NCBI RefSeq assembly: GCF_020509005.1
Contig: NC_063012.1
Location: 2,480,001-2,544,000, forward strand
DNA from: Fulvia fulva
Lineage: Eukaryota > Ascomycota > Dothideomycetes > Mycosphaerellales > Mycosphaerellaceae
Length of the DNA: 64,000 nt
Direction of reading: 5' to 3'
Shown: piece after piece, positions 34,106-44,619 of the stretch
Layout: the number at the start of each line of letters is the position of its first letter
How positions within the stretch are numbered: the first letter of the stretch is position 1
Made by a program: the position numbers and the translations under genes
Notes under the pieces: generated by a model
Told to the model about the DNA's origin: nothing
The model's input: the letters and a program-made list of their open reading frames with translations, nothing else
Database searches by the model: none

Positions 34106-36060
34106 CTTTTTTCTGTTTGGCGACTAGAGCTCTCAGTAGCAGCTTAGCTCGCCCGATGACAATGACATCGGAGTCCGCAACGCGTTTGACGTGGGTCCGA
34201 TGCTTCCAAGTTGCCAAGCAGCAGCGACTTCGACATCCTTTCTAGAGTATCTTCTATTCATTGACATTACACTGCTACTTAATGTGTATCGCCATAGTTG
34301 CTACTGGAAGCGCTCATCTATGAAAGCCAGAACAGTCGAGTCCAAGGTCAAGCGCTGAGGTCACGAAACATTGTACAAAGGTAAGCACTTTTGGGTAGAC
34401 ATGTAGGAACTAAAGTTACTGGAGACTGTCACTTGATACATGTTGTAGTATTGAATCTCTGCATATGCTGTACATTGGCTTTGGGTGTGCGAGAGTGGCC
34501 CAGCACAGCTGCTTGGACTGTGAAGGATCTCATGTTGCTCGTGCAAGGCGAATGCTCTCCAGCGACTGTACCTCTTATTGTTGGCAACAAGACTTGCACG
34601 TATACAGCTGCGCGACCGCTGCTATCGTCCGCATCGCAAAGCACGAGTGCCGTTTGACCTAGGCGAACAGTCAGTCCATGTGCCAGAGAAAGTTGGCTAG
34701 GGCGTATGGTGAAAGATTTGACGTTCAGTTCTCCAAGGTGTATCTCTCTTCTCCGGCGATGCCTCAGAGAGGTAAAGCAGTACACGTTGTCATCATATAT
34801 CGTAGGGAAGAAAGCAAGGGTAGAACATACCATAAGTCTGTTGATGTCACAGTCGATCAGCGAGTGTTCAGGAAGATGGAGAAGACACTTGTGACGGGAA
34901 GTTTGATGGTGTCAGAGATTTTGATTTCATTGAGCTTCATAGTATAGCCAGCCATGATATAACACAAGGCAGCCTCCGCAGAAATAGTATACATCACGTA
35001 GAGCTCAGAGTCGAGCTGAACCTGAACTTACCTTTTGATATTGGTCGACCGAGGGCGGTGCGACGACAATGCTGAACGTGACGTTCAAGGCATCAATATA
35101 TCCTGCGACCAAAGTCAGCTTGCTGTCTCCAATTGAAGTTCGAGATCGTGGAGGAAGTGTGTCGAAATTGCGATCAGGCTCATTAAATCAGAATTTTCAG
35201 TGTTGTACGTTCATAACACTCCATGCTCGTTAGGCGATAGAGTGTTCAAACAGTGTGAATAGTGTTCATCATCGCAGAGTCGAGGGGAGGGGAGGATGGA
35301 AGCTTACCTGTTCTGCAGTCAGCACTTGCTCACAGCGGTACTGATGTGTTTGAAAGAAATGACGAATGTCGTGATCAGGAACGCTTCCTCAACAAGCATC
35401 TCTTCACCGGACACCCACAAGGTTTGTACGCCTTGTTGTTTCTGGATGTCGACTCGGAGTGCACAGTCTGTCCGCCCGTTGCGTTGGGTGTCTCATCATT
35501 GAACATTGTCGGAGTGATGAAGAGGGCCGGTTTACCTGATAGCAATGTCAGCGATGAACTCGAGGAAGTTGTGAAGCAGCTGAATTGCAGACGAGTTCTC
35601 AGACAAGGCTGAAACTAATTTGCACAAAATCGACATGATTTGTTCCGTTCGAGGAATGCCATTTGTGTCACATTATCATCACAGAACAGGGAGGTGATGA
35701 GTTTGGGTGGAGGCATACCTTTGGATAGTGTTTACCGCGTGTGCTACGCCGAACAGTCAGTGGTGACTGCAATAGCAGGTGAAATGATCTCGAGTGCTGA
35801 GTGGAAGTCGAAGCCGCCATGAGGAACTATTCTCGACTGTTAGCTTCGTGCCGAAGGTGTGCTCAGGCGCCGAGTATAGGTTGCAGTGTGGTTCTCAGTG
35901 TAATTCTAGAGTTATTGAATCCTTCATGACGCTATAGGCTTTGGATTGTTCGTGTATATAACATCATTGTGGATGCTGGAGGTTGAGATGTAGACGTACC
36001 TTGGAAGAGATGTGGCTGGAAATGTACCACGCTTCGGGTACAGCTCATGGCGGCTGCGGC
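34106..36060 (-). other. Unresolved region with regularly spaced minus-strand splice donors
   Basis: No single long gene is visible, but the minus strand has six good donors (gtacgt at 35,999, gtatgc 35,720, gtaaac 35,536, gtaagc 35,311, gtaagt 35,035, gtatgt 34,832). Between them are protein-like segments, for example LSENSSAIQLLHNFLEFIAD near 35,540-35,600 and MKLNEIKISDTIKLPVTSVF near 34,895-34,945. The frame at 34,429-34,833 (134 codons) could be the last exon. Exon phases did not join consistently in my hands, and plus-strand frames (35,262-35,612) look equally protein-like. Probably a fast-evolving multi-exon gene or its remnant. Confidence 0.3.
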
Positions 36061-36435
36061 GACCATTCAGTCTCGACGCTGACAGAAGTTTCCGCCATGT
36101 CGCGCGGGTTCGGCGGTGTTGCACGTTATGGTGGGATGTTGTTGATGGAAGGGGGCGAAGAAGTTGAAGTGCAGGAAATTGAAGATGAGGATAATTTTCG
36201 CGGCGCACGGAGCTCGAAGCGGCAGCGCCCGATCCACAGGTGTGCATGTAGTCCACACTTGGATCTCCCAAAAGCACGCACTCAATCCACAGATAGCACA
36301 ATCAACACACCCACTTGCGTCAACGCCACTGCCAACTACCACATACGATCAATCACCTGGATCAGTAGTATTCCAACACATGCATCTTCTCACAGCCCAG
36401 AGACTATGGTCATAAGATATACCAACACCTCCAAG

Positions 36436-37389
36436 ATGGCAATCGCAGTAAGCTCCGAACAGCAGCGGCAACCACCCATCGACGATCCACAACACTAGAC
36501 ATGACCTAACACCATCCCAGGCAATAGGCCAAATCACCTCCACAAACTCCCTCCACCATAACCTCTCCCAATGCCGCCTTCTCCTCCAAATAGCCGTCAG
36601 CGCAGGTGCAAAGGTGACACCATTCCCCCACTCCCCAAACATCAAGCCACCAAAGTTAACCACACCCTTAGCCAGGCCCTCTTCCTCCCCGAAGCAAGTG
36701 ACTACATCGGCACCTCTGCCCAGGAATCCTTCTCCCTCTGCGTCCCCGCCTCGGAGTCCCCCTTCGTCCTCGGTCTTCAAGAAGCCGCAAAGCAACACTC
36801 CCTCCCCATCTCGGTAGGTATCCATGAACCCTCCGATGATCCTGGTAGTAAACGGATTAGGAATACTCTAATCTGGATCGATGAAGCTGGGATTATAACG
36901 CACCGCTATCAAAAAGTGCACCTCTTCGACTCGGAACTGGAGAATGGGCCCGTCATAAGGGAGAGCGAAACGATCGAGCCCGGGAACCACATCCTCCCAC
37001 CCTTCAACACTTCCGTCGGGAAGATCGGGTCCATGATCTGTTTCGATCTCCGCTTCCCAGAAATCGCATTAAGCCTGAGAAGACAAGGGGCAGAAATTCT
37101 ACTCTATCCCTCCGCCTTCACGGTCCCGACGGGAAAAGCACACTGGCTTCCTCTCCTGCGTGCCAGGGCGATTGAGTGTCAGTGCTATGTCATTGCTGCC
37201 GCGCAGGTTGGGAAGCATAATGAGAAGCGGGAGAGTTATGGGCATAGTATTGTGATTGATCCTTGGGGCGAGGTGGTGGCGGAGCTGGGAGGGGAGGGGA
37301 AAGGGGAGCCGGAGGTGGTTTTGGCCGAGATTGATTTGGAGAGGGTGAGGAGGGTGAGGGAACAGCAGCCGTTGAAGAGGCGAATGTAA
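36436..37389 (+). CDS. Nitrilase-superfamily amidase, Nit2/Nit3-like
   Basis: Three exons: 36,436-36,447 (only MAIA), 36,521-36,613 and 36,676-37,389; introns 73 and 62 bp, all phase 0; 272 residues. The splicing restores the typical start (MAIAAIGQITST) and the ALFLPEASDYIG segment. The Glu-Lys-Cys triad words are present: catalytic Glu in LFLPEASD, Lys in RYQKVHLFD, and Cys in MICFDLRFPE. Members hydrolyse alpha-ketoglutaramate/ketosuccinamate (omega-amidase) or deaminated glutathione. Which of the two applies is not decided from sequence. Cytosolic or mitochondrial; no clear targeting peptide. The upstream 375 bp is free of other genes. Confidence 0.93.
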
Positions 37390-37567
37390 GTTTGATGTTC
37401 ATTCTTCTCACTATGATGTTTCTCGCGAGTGTCATGAAAGCTGGACTGAGCTGGTCTGTTGCTAATACGTCGATCTTTGCAGTGACGTATATCCTGAGGT
37501 GTAGCATTAAACGTTAGAAGGAATAGAAAGTTGCGCACAGCACACACAAATCATGCTCCACCGTCGA

Positions 37568-38132
37568 CTACCTCACATCCGCCGCTCGCCATCTCTGCTC
37601 GCCTGGTGGTGTTCCTCCCTTGGTTCGCTGCTGTGGCTGAGAATTGGTGGTGGGCTTGCTCCGCGGATCTGCGGGCATCCCCTGGCCTGAAGCTGGTGGT
37701 CTTGCGCTTAGATCGCGAGGCCGGGTGCATTCGCTCGTGTCGTAGGTCGGCTTCCAGAATCTCTCGGGCTCGGAACAGCGTAGGTCAAAGATAGTAGGGG
37801 CCCAGCTTGAGGGAGCGCCATAGTCAAAGCTTTGCTGATATGCGTGTGAGGATGGCCGCGCGGAATAGCTTTGTTGCTGTGAAGTGCTGGTCGATAACGC
37901 GGAAGCTCGCATGCGAGCTTGCATCAATTGGAGTGCGTCAGAAAGTGTTGTTGGTTCACGGTTTGGTTCGTCGTCCGCATCATAGTCATCATGGCATGAA
38001 TCCTTCCTGGCAGTGCTGCCGGTCTCGCCGCTCGCGGCGACATCTGTCTGCTATCGCTGACTGTCAGCTCTTGACCGTCTGAGCAAACAATACGTGGCAG
38101 GTTCTTGCGCTGCGACTTACCCGCGTCGACAT
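37568..38132 (-). CDS. Small hypothetical protein
   Basis: Two exons: 38,132-38,121 (MSTR) and 38,047-37,568; 73-bp intron (gtaagt ... gctgac ... cag), phase 0; 163 residues. The joined frame is coherent, with Asp-rich (HDDYDADDE), Gln/Ser-rich and Arg/Pro-rich stretches and a more conserved-looking centre (SSWAPTIFDLRCSEPERFWKPTYD). No family recognised and no signal peptide or membrane span. It is convergent with the Nit2/3-like gene (179 bp between stops). A longer start at 38,387 is possible but its composition looks non-coding. Confidence 0.6.
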
Positions 38133-38539
38133 GTCGAAGCACAGTCTATCCCTTGCTTGGAATGGCGAGGCTCTTGCGATGATTTCTGCCGAGCCGGTCT
38201 GATTTCTGCTGCAAGTCGACCTTACGGGAAGAGGACGCGCTCTTCTTTGAACCAAGCGCTGGGGTCGACCTGTCACAAACTTCACAGTGCTCGAGCACAA
38301 TGTCCCACCACCATGCAATATGCAGCCAGGATTCTTTGCCAATGGCGCGTGTAACAGTAGTTGTAGAGAGCGCACCACGTCCCGCACCGCTTCGCTCGCC
38401 TAGTCTGAGCTGCCGTGGCTACTGCACGTACACGATATCTTCATGCATGATCATAATGTGTAGTTTTCTTGCTCGCTCCAACCCCACGCAGCTTTCAGAT
38501 TCGTGATAGCAACGCCTGTGGGCCACGCGTGGATTTTGT
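38133..38539. other. Intergenic, about 400 bp
   Basis: Promoter side of the small hypothetical gene. No other feature seen. Confidence 0.5.
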
Positions 38540-38749
38540 CACATCTATCGGACACCTAGATAGGTACGCGCCTATAGCGATCGACGCTATCCGCGATAGA
38601 ACTTATCACCTCTAAGGTAAAGGCTATCTAGTATAAGAATAGGGACAAGGTGGCTTCCTTACTTAGCCTAGACATATCGGGAGCCTTCGACTTAGCTCTA
38701 TAGGAAATGGCTAGAAGGTAAGAAGGCCTCGGCGCTAATCGAGTACGTC
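38540..38749 (+). mobile_element. RIPed LINE reverse-transcriptase relic inside the gene island
   Basis: About 200 bp with abrupt TpA-rich RIP composition. The plus strand still reads VASLLSLDISGAFD at about 38,650-38,691, the hallmark word of Tad1-type LINE reverse transcriptase, followed by a RIP stop. It lies directly against the last exon of the Zn2Cys6 gene. Confidence 0.75.
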
Positions 38750-40875
38750 TTACAATGCTCGTTGGTCGATGAGAGAATCAAACTTGTCACCCGCCATGGT
38801 ACAAGCCATTGCCCCGTAGGTGAAAGCCGGAGCATTGTTCGGGTTGCTGAGAGCCATCCCGCATAGGATGCGAACGTGCTTCCGAATCTCGTTATCCATG
38901 GTTCTGAGTGCCGATGCCCTGCCTAGACCCAGCCGCGGTATGCTCGAGTTGTGGGAGGCCAGGAGAATCCTAGCTAGATGGAAGTGCTGAATACCGGTGG
39001 CGTGCTCGTCTGCCACGTACCATATCTCTGGGAATGCTTCTTCAGCCTCGGGCTCACGGTATACGAAGGATAATGACTCTGTCGTCCACCTGCACAGCTA
39101 GTCAGTACTACAGAATGCCGTCTGTGCTACGGTATTACTGACCACTGTTGCACCTGTTCCTCGAGGTACTTGTAGTTGCTCACGGTGTGATGACCATCAC
39201 TAAAGCAGAAGCGGAGAGTGTCGGCGCAGAGTACGACCATGCGACAAGCCCTGTACGATGCAGTCAGCATGATAAAGAAGACACGCACGTGGCGACCTAG
39301 CGTACCAAATGTGATCATCGGCCGCTTCGAAGGACCTGTCCACGTTGCAATGCTCCAATGCAGGCAAGACTGGTCGTTGATTCACGAAAGCTACGTAAAC
39401 CTCCTGACGCAGTCCTACCCAGAATGCCGCTTGCCGAAGGCCTCCTGTGACCGCAGCGCGCTCTTGTGCCTGGATGAAGGCTTGCGCACCGAGAAGATGG
39501 CTGTGCTGATCCGCAGGTAGCTGCCCAGAAATCGGGACTTCTAGCTCTTCGAGATGTCGTAATATGATCGTCGATGCCAACAGGTTCTCGTCCAATATGG
39601 CCGCTGTGTCGTCAAGCATGGGTATGAGGTGCTTCAAGCATTCTTGGTGGTATTTGTTCGAGATCAATGGATCATATTCACCTATCCGACTCAGATGCCT
39701 TGCCGAAAGTGCAAAGATAGCATTCATCAATGTCGGACACACTGCCGCTCTTTGTGGAACGACGGCGCGAAAGTGATTCAGCGGATCCGTCAGGTCGAAA
39801 TTGCGAGATAGTGTTTCCACGTACTATCGCAACAGTTTGGCTTGCTCCCTATCGTGTAACGGCCACACAGGCGTGTCCAGATATATACGGGAAAGAGACT
39901 GCGACACACCGTTCTCAAGCCCAGGGAACGAGGATAGATCTAGTTCTGGATTGGACGTGACATGGTCCATGCCAGCAGTGGGAGTCCATCCCGTATGCCA
40001 TGAGTCGGCCGACGAACGATGATTGAAGACGTCGGAAGGCGACCGATGATTAAGATGACTGATCGGGCTGCCGGATGCTGTCGAGCTTGGGTAGCCACTC
40101 TCGTGCGTAAGTCGTCGACGCTTTGACAACGGTAAGGTCTCGGGACCATCTGTTGATGGTAGTCGTTCAGAATATGCCTGACTCTCGGCACCAGGGCTTG
40201 TAAATGGCTGCTTTTCGGAAAGTGGTGTGGGTGTCAGACCAGTGCTCTGCTGAGGTGTGAGGCCGGTGGTCTCTGGCCAAGGATACTGCGGAGGCTCTGG
40301 ACGGTCGTCTAAGTGTGAAGTCGCTGGACCACTCGCGGCCGAAGGCGACTCGCCAGATTGTGTGCCCTTTTCTGGCGCCAAGTGTGGTTTTTCTTGACGT
40401 GGAGGTGGTCGTGACGGGTTGTGAGCAGCAGGCTCTGGCCAAGTGAAAGGCGTTGGATAGGGGTTGTCCTCATCCAGGACATAATCGTAGATGTTGATGA
40501 GTTCCGGAGTCTCGTCGAGGAAGGTGAGGCTTCTAGCAGTCTTCACCCAGGTCTGCTTCTTGCTAAAGTCGTACTCCGTCTTCGCCAGACCAGAGCCGGT
40601 GAGGTTCGCAACAGTGGGATTGGCGCCATGGCGAAATCTGATGTTATAGCCTCTGACACACTCAATTCCAGACTTTTGGCATCTAGCGCATGAAGGTCTT
40701 TGCTCGTCGCACCTCAGATGTCTCAGTCGACAGTTCTGGCTAAGCGATGTAATGTCAGTGACACAAACAATAAAATCCAACGACAGCCGAGGGAAAGCAG
40801 TGCTTACCAGCCAGTCTTCGTCCGCTGCGTCTGCTGCGTAGTCGTATTACTGGCAGTCTTCGTTTCTGATGACAT
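38750..40875 (-). pseudogene. Zn2Cys6 transcription factor with in-frame TAG
   Basis: Four exons: 40,875-40,808, 40,739-39,306, 39,250-39,143 and 39,089-38,750 (introns 68, 55 and 53 bp) join in one frame of 650 codons. The zinc cluster CQNCRLRHLRCDEQRPSCARCQKSGIEC is formed across intron 1. The middle is Pro/Ser-rich with a KRRR nuclear signal. The conserved fungal regulator domain begins PVWPLHDREQAKLLR. There a TAG (39,826-39,824) interrupts a frame that continues YVETLSRNFDLTD without change. No plausible intron removes it. If the ancestral codon was CAG, this is a RIP-type CpA-to-TpA change. The truncated product would keep only the DNA-binding part. It could also be a sequencing error or a readthrough codon. 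Confidence 0.8.
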
Positions 40876-41316
40876 GCTAACTATGCCATAATTCGCGATC
40901 CATCATACCATGGTCGCTGCAAGACGGCGGAACATATCACCTGCATCGGCGTCTGAGGGCAAGAACGCTCAAGCGGGGCAATGCAAAAACGAAACGGTGG
41001 GTCCTCTTTGGGAACTTGTTGGTGGATTCGAGTGCGATATAGGGCGAGACTAGGAAGCAGGGAAGTGGATACCAAGATCTACATCGTGGCTCTCCCGCAC
41101 AGTGGCGGATGCATGAATACCAGGGAACAAACACGACCGAGCGGCTTAACTTTTAATGGGCATGGAATTGAGGATGACAAAGAGATCATCAGACTGGGAC
41201 AAGGAGGTAGGAAAGCATCTTCATGACTCCCCCCGAAAGTGGTCCCGTGCAAGTGTAAACATCTAGAATGTTGTCTATCCAGATCTATCTCATTTTGAAC
41301 TCCGTCCCATTGTAAT
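40876..41316. other. Intergenic, about 440 bp
   Basis: Promoter of the Zn2Cys6 gene and terminator of the Gfo/Idh/MocA gene. No other feature seen. Confidence 0.5.
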
Positions 41317-42387
41317 CTACAAACGGGCCTTCGACTCGACAATTCTCTCGCCAATCTCGTTGAAGTTGATCTTCTTGCCAGTCCTGAGCGACTCCTGCAG
41401 AGCATCGCCAACCTTAAGAGCAGCGACAGCACCATTTAGCTGGAACGGTGGCCTCTTGCCGTCAAGGATCACCTCAGTGAACTCGTTCGACTCCGTCACG
41501 AAAGCCTGCTCGAAACGGTCGTAGTACGTTTGTGGGACATCGCGGCGGATACCGGTAGCCTCGTGGTGCTCAACGAGGTTCTGCGCTGGGTTGCCATTGA
41601 CGACAATCTTGCCGTGTGTGCCGATAATCTCAGTTGTGTCGGTCTGGCCAGCGGCCATCATGCGGGAAGAGTAGAAGTATGCGATCTTGCCGCCCCAGAA
41701 CTCAACGATGCCGACACCGTTGTCGACGTCGCCGTACTGGGCAAGGCCTTGCAGACGGGCGTTGATGCCGACGGCTGTGACGCTCTTGACGATGCTGTCT
41801 GAGCCGAAGTACCAGAAGGCGAGATCGATGTCGTGAATGTTGGCGTCGACGAAGATACCGCCAGAATGCTTGGCGTATTGGACGAAGTAGTCGTCGTCTC
41901 TGTGCTTGTCGGCAGTCTGCGATCGGATCACTGATACACGGCCAATGTTGCCGGACTCGACCTTGCTGGCTGCGTCTCTGTAACTGGCGTCGAATCGTCG
42001 GGAGAAGCCACACATGACAGTGAGCTCTGGCTTCTGCTTCGCTGCTTCAACGACACCCTCGCAGATCTCGAGGCTGGTCGAGAGTGGCTTCTCGCAAAGG
42101 ACGTGCTTGTTTGCGTCAATTGCTCGGATGGATTGTGGTGCGTGCTCTGTGGTGATACCTGCAACAACGACAGCCTCGAGGCCCTCGTGCTTGAGCATCT
42201 CGTCGAAATCGCTGTAAATCTTGACGCCGAATGGCTCCAGGCGCTGCTTGGCCCATGCCAATGCTTTTGGGTCTGGATCGCATGCTGCTACGAGCTCTGC
42301 GCGAGGTGTGCGGTCAAGGAAGTGCAGAGCGTGGCGAGCGCCCATACGGCCGAGGCCAGAGACAGCGACTTGGAGCTTGCGGACCAT
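41317..42387 (-). CDS. Gfo/Idh/MocA oxidoreductase, inositol 2-dehydrogenase-like
   Basis: Intronless, 356 residues from MVRKLQVAVSG. An in-frame upstream ATG at 42,552 gives a Ser-rich extension and is unlikely. N-terminal Rossmann fold with GLGRMG, then VLCEKPLSTS carrying the conserved Glu-Lys-Pro, and a C-terminal domain with DANIHDIDLAFWYFG, the catalytic Asp/His arrangement of inositol dehydrogenases. The family oxidises polyols or sugar acids with NAD(P). Inositol 2-dehydrogenase is the nearest named type I recognise, but substrate cannot be fixed from sequence. Its position between a broken regulator and an SDR/zinc dehydrogenase pair, with MIOX 9 kb away, suggests a polyol or uronate role. 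Confidence 0.9.
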   Translation of the reverse strand: MVRKLQVAVSGLGRMGARHALHFLDRTPRAELVAACDPDPKALAWAKQRLEPFGVKIYSDFDEMLKHEGLEAVVVAGITTEHAPQSIRAIDANKHVLCEKPLSTSLEICEGVVEAAKQKPELTVMCGFSRRFDASYRDAASKVESGNIGRVSVIRSQTADKHRDDDYFVQYAKHSGGIFVDANIHDIDLAFWYFGSDSIVKSVTAVGINARLQGLAQYGDVDNGVGIVEFWGGKIAYFYSSRMMAAGQTDTTEIIGTHGKIVVNGNPAQNLVEHHEATGIRRDVPQTYYDRFEQAFVTESNEFTEVILDGKRPPFQLNGAVAALKVGDALQESLRTGKKINFNEIGERIVESKARL

Positions 42388-43269
42388 TGTGACGGTGCTG
42401 TGCGGATTGAGGACGTGGGAGGATGAGGAAGATGCTGTGAAGGTGTTCTGAACTTTTTCAACAGCTCTCTTTTTGCTGGAAGATCGGCGGGTTCGGAAGG
42501 GCAAGAGAAACAGTGTAGCAACGAGGTTCATCCAGCAGCCATGGGCACACACCTACCTTTGATTATCACCTGGTCTGCTCGTCGGTCGCTCGACAGCGTA
42601 ATGCGCGTCTAGCTGAGCGTGATGTGAGACGACGTGAGTGATGCACGCGTTGGTACAGGCCAGAGTGAAGCTCCAGATTGTGCCGTGGCCTTCACGCGCT
42701 GCTGAATGTCGGGAAGTCTTGCCCCAGCAGCGTCAGACAGAGCAAGTTGACTCACCTCTCCAGACCCCATCGCCGGCGGCGGGAGAAGATGATGGCGAAG
42801 AAGTGGCGGAGTGAGCGCTTTGGGTGGGAACAGCGCAGCGGGAAGACTGATCGAGGATATGATCCCGCCATGAGCTCCATCTGGTGGAGGCCCCGCGTGG
42901 AGTCGATCACTGATCAAGCAGATGCAGCGCCATGTTTTGTTGTGTTCGTCGGCAAGACGCGGGCTGTGATAGAACTACTCTATCTATCTACGGTAACACT
43001 TGCCATGAGCGTAAGCTTATCACATTCACCTTCGAAGGCATTGAGGATAGCAATCACGAACAATTTGGCGCCCCCACACCATGCATGCGTTCAATGGACA
43101 ACCGTGAATGGAGCCCTCGCCCAAGAGACGGCGCGCATCCAAACCTAGAGCCGGCCAAGTGAAGCGTCATAACTCGCATAGCAGTAAACATGTTCACAGA
43201 GATCACCGAGTCCTTCCACGCATCCAGGGAACCCCTCGACATAGTACAGCGGAGACCACATAGGACTTA
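42388..43269. other. Intergenic, about 880 bp
   Basis: Upstream of the Gfo/Idh gene and downstream of the SDR gene. No coherent frame found. Confidence 0.5.
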
Positions 43270-44240
43270 TCATCTGCCCATCCATCCTGCCAGACATAGG
43301 TGTGTTAGCTATACTCAAGAACCACGTGGTAACGTTTCAGCTCCTCATGCTGAGTAGGGAGTAAGGCGCAGACATGTCCCTGACGGACTATGCCTTCTGC
43401 CGAGGGATTCGTACTTACCACCATCCACAGTGAGAATCTCTCCACTGACATACGCACTGGCCCGACTCGCCAGGAACACAACACTCCCCTTGAAGTCCTC
43501 CGGCGAACCCCATCGACCCGCCGGTATCCGCTCTAAAATCGAAGCCGCCCTCTGTTCATCCTGAATCAACGCAGTATTCATCTCTGTAGCAATGTACCCC
43601 GGCGCAATGCCATTCACAGTAATACCCTTATCGGCCCACTGGTTGGAAAGAGCTTTGGTAAGCTGGCCAACACCGCCCTTCGACGCTGCGTAGGCAGGCA
43701 CATTGATCCCACCTTGGAATGTGAGGAGGCTGCCGATGTTGATGATGCTGCCTCGTCTGCCGTAGTGGTCTGCGTCGCGGGACAGCATGTGTGCGCCGAC
43801 GTCTCTGCAGAGGGTGAAGACGGCGTTCAGGTTGACTTGGAGCACTTCGTTCCAGTCCTCGTCTGGGAATTGGTGGGCTGGGTGTCGTTTCTGGATACCG
43901 CCGCAGTTGAGCAGGATGTGGATTTGGTGGCCGTCTTCGAGGACCTTGGGTGTCAAGGCTTTCATCGATGCGTTGTCGGCGAGGTCTGCTGTGTATATTT
44001 GGGCTTTCCTGCCCAGCTTCTCGATCGCTTGCTTCGTTTCTTGGTTGGAGTCATTCCTCTATTCTGCGTTAGCATTTCTATTCGGTCTGCAACCATGTCC
44101 ACACAACTCACCTGCACAAGCAACACATCTGCACCAGCCTCTGCCAAAGCGACAGCCATCGCCTGCCCAATACCCCTCGTTCCTCCAGTGACGAGAGCCG
44201 TCTTGCCCTCCAGGCTGAAAAGCTGCTGCACAGAACCCAT
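43270..44240 (-). CDS. Short-chain dehydrogenase, KduD/IdnO type
   Basis: Three exons: 44,240-44,112, 44,058-43,419 and a 17-nt last exon 43,286-43,270 (introns 53 and 132 bp); 261 residues. The tiny last exon turns a false read-through tail into the family ending VDGGWMGR. Classical SDR features: TGGTRGIG cofactor loop, [10 protein letters not shown], the NIGS serine, YAASK (catalytic Tyr and Lys), and [10 protein letters not shown]. The words QKRHP and IPAGRWG match 5-keto-D-gluconate reductase (IdnO) and 2-deoxy-D-gluconate/KduD dehydrogenases. It is transcribed away from the zinc dehydrogenase at 44,620. In bacteria IdnO and the zinc enzyme IdnD are likewise paired, so reduction of 5-keto-D-gluconate is a reasonable but unproven role. 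Confidence 0.92.
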
Positions 44241-44619
44241 CCTCGTCTTCTTACTATCAAATGCTCTGCAACTTGTCGAATCCGCGCTTCAGACATGCAC
44301 ACAATTACGAAAAGATCACAAGACGAGAGATATTTCACCATTGATCAGGCACAGCTCTGGCCCTGCAGATGCCGACATGGGGGCGAACGAGGGGCTCTCG
44401 CTGCGAGTTCAAATGCCGATCATGAGCGCGAAACGCAATCAACAGCAACGGAAAAAGATGGCAGCACGTACATAGGTGGACATGCCCCGAGGAGAGAGAA
44501 CAATCTTGTTGGTATAGTGGAGTGCTTCATTCTTACCTTTTCCAATCGTTCTTCCTGTCATCATCGTCCTTGTAAGCAAAAGTTCATCAAGGTATCTCTC
44601 CAGCAGCTCTCCATACACC
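44241..44619. promoter_or_regulatory. Shared divergent promoter of the SDR and zinc dehydrogenase
   Basis: 379 bp separate the two start codons, which point away from each other. Short enough to be a bidirectional promoter coordinating both genes. No specific operator could be assigned. Confidence 0.6.

Noticed and set aside
36571..36675. ATG at 36,571 as start of the Nit2/3-like gene
   Set aside because: It lies out of frame in exon 2 and reads through an intron. Splicing from 36,436 gives the conserved N-terminus.
39821..39830. Intron to remove the TAG in the Zn2Cys6 gene
   Set aside because: The only donor giving a near-minimal intron (47 bp) would delete the conserved PVWPL...LLR segment and has no branch site.
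43714..44475. 253-codon plus-strand frame
   Set aside because: Antisense of the SDR gene and its promoter.
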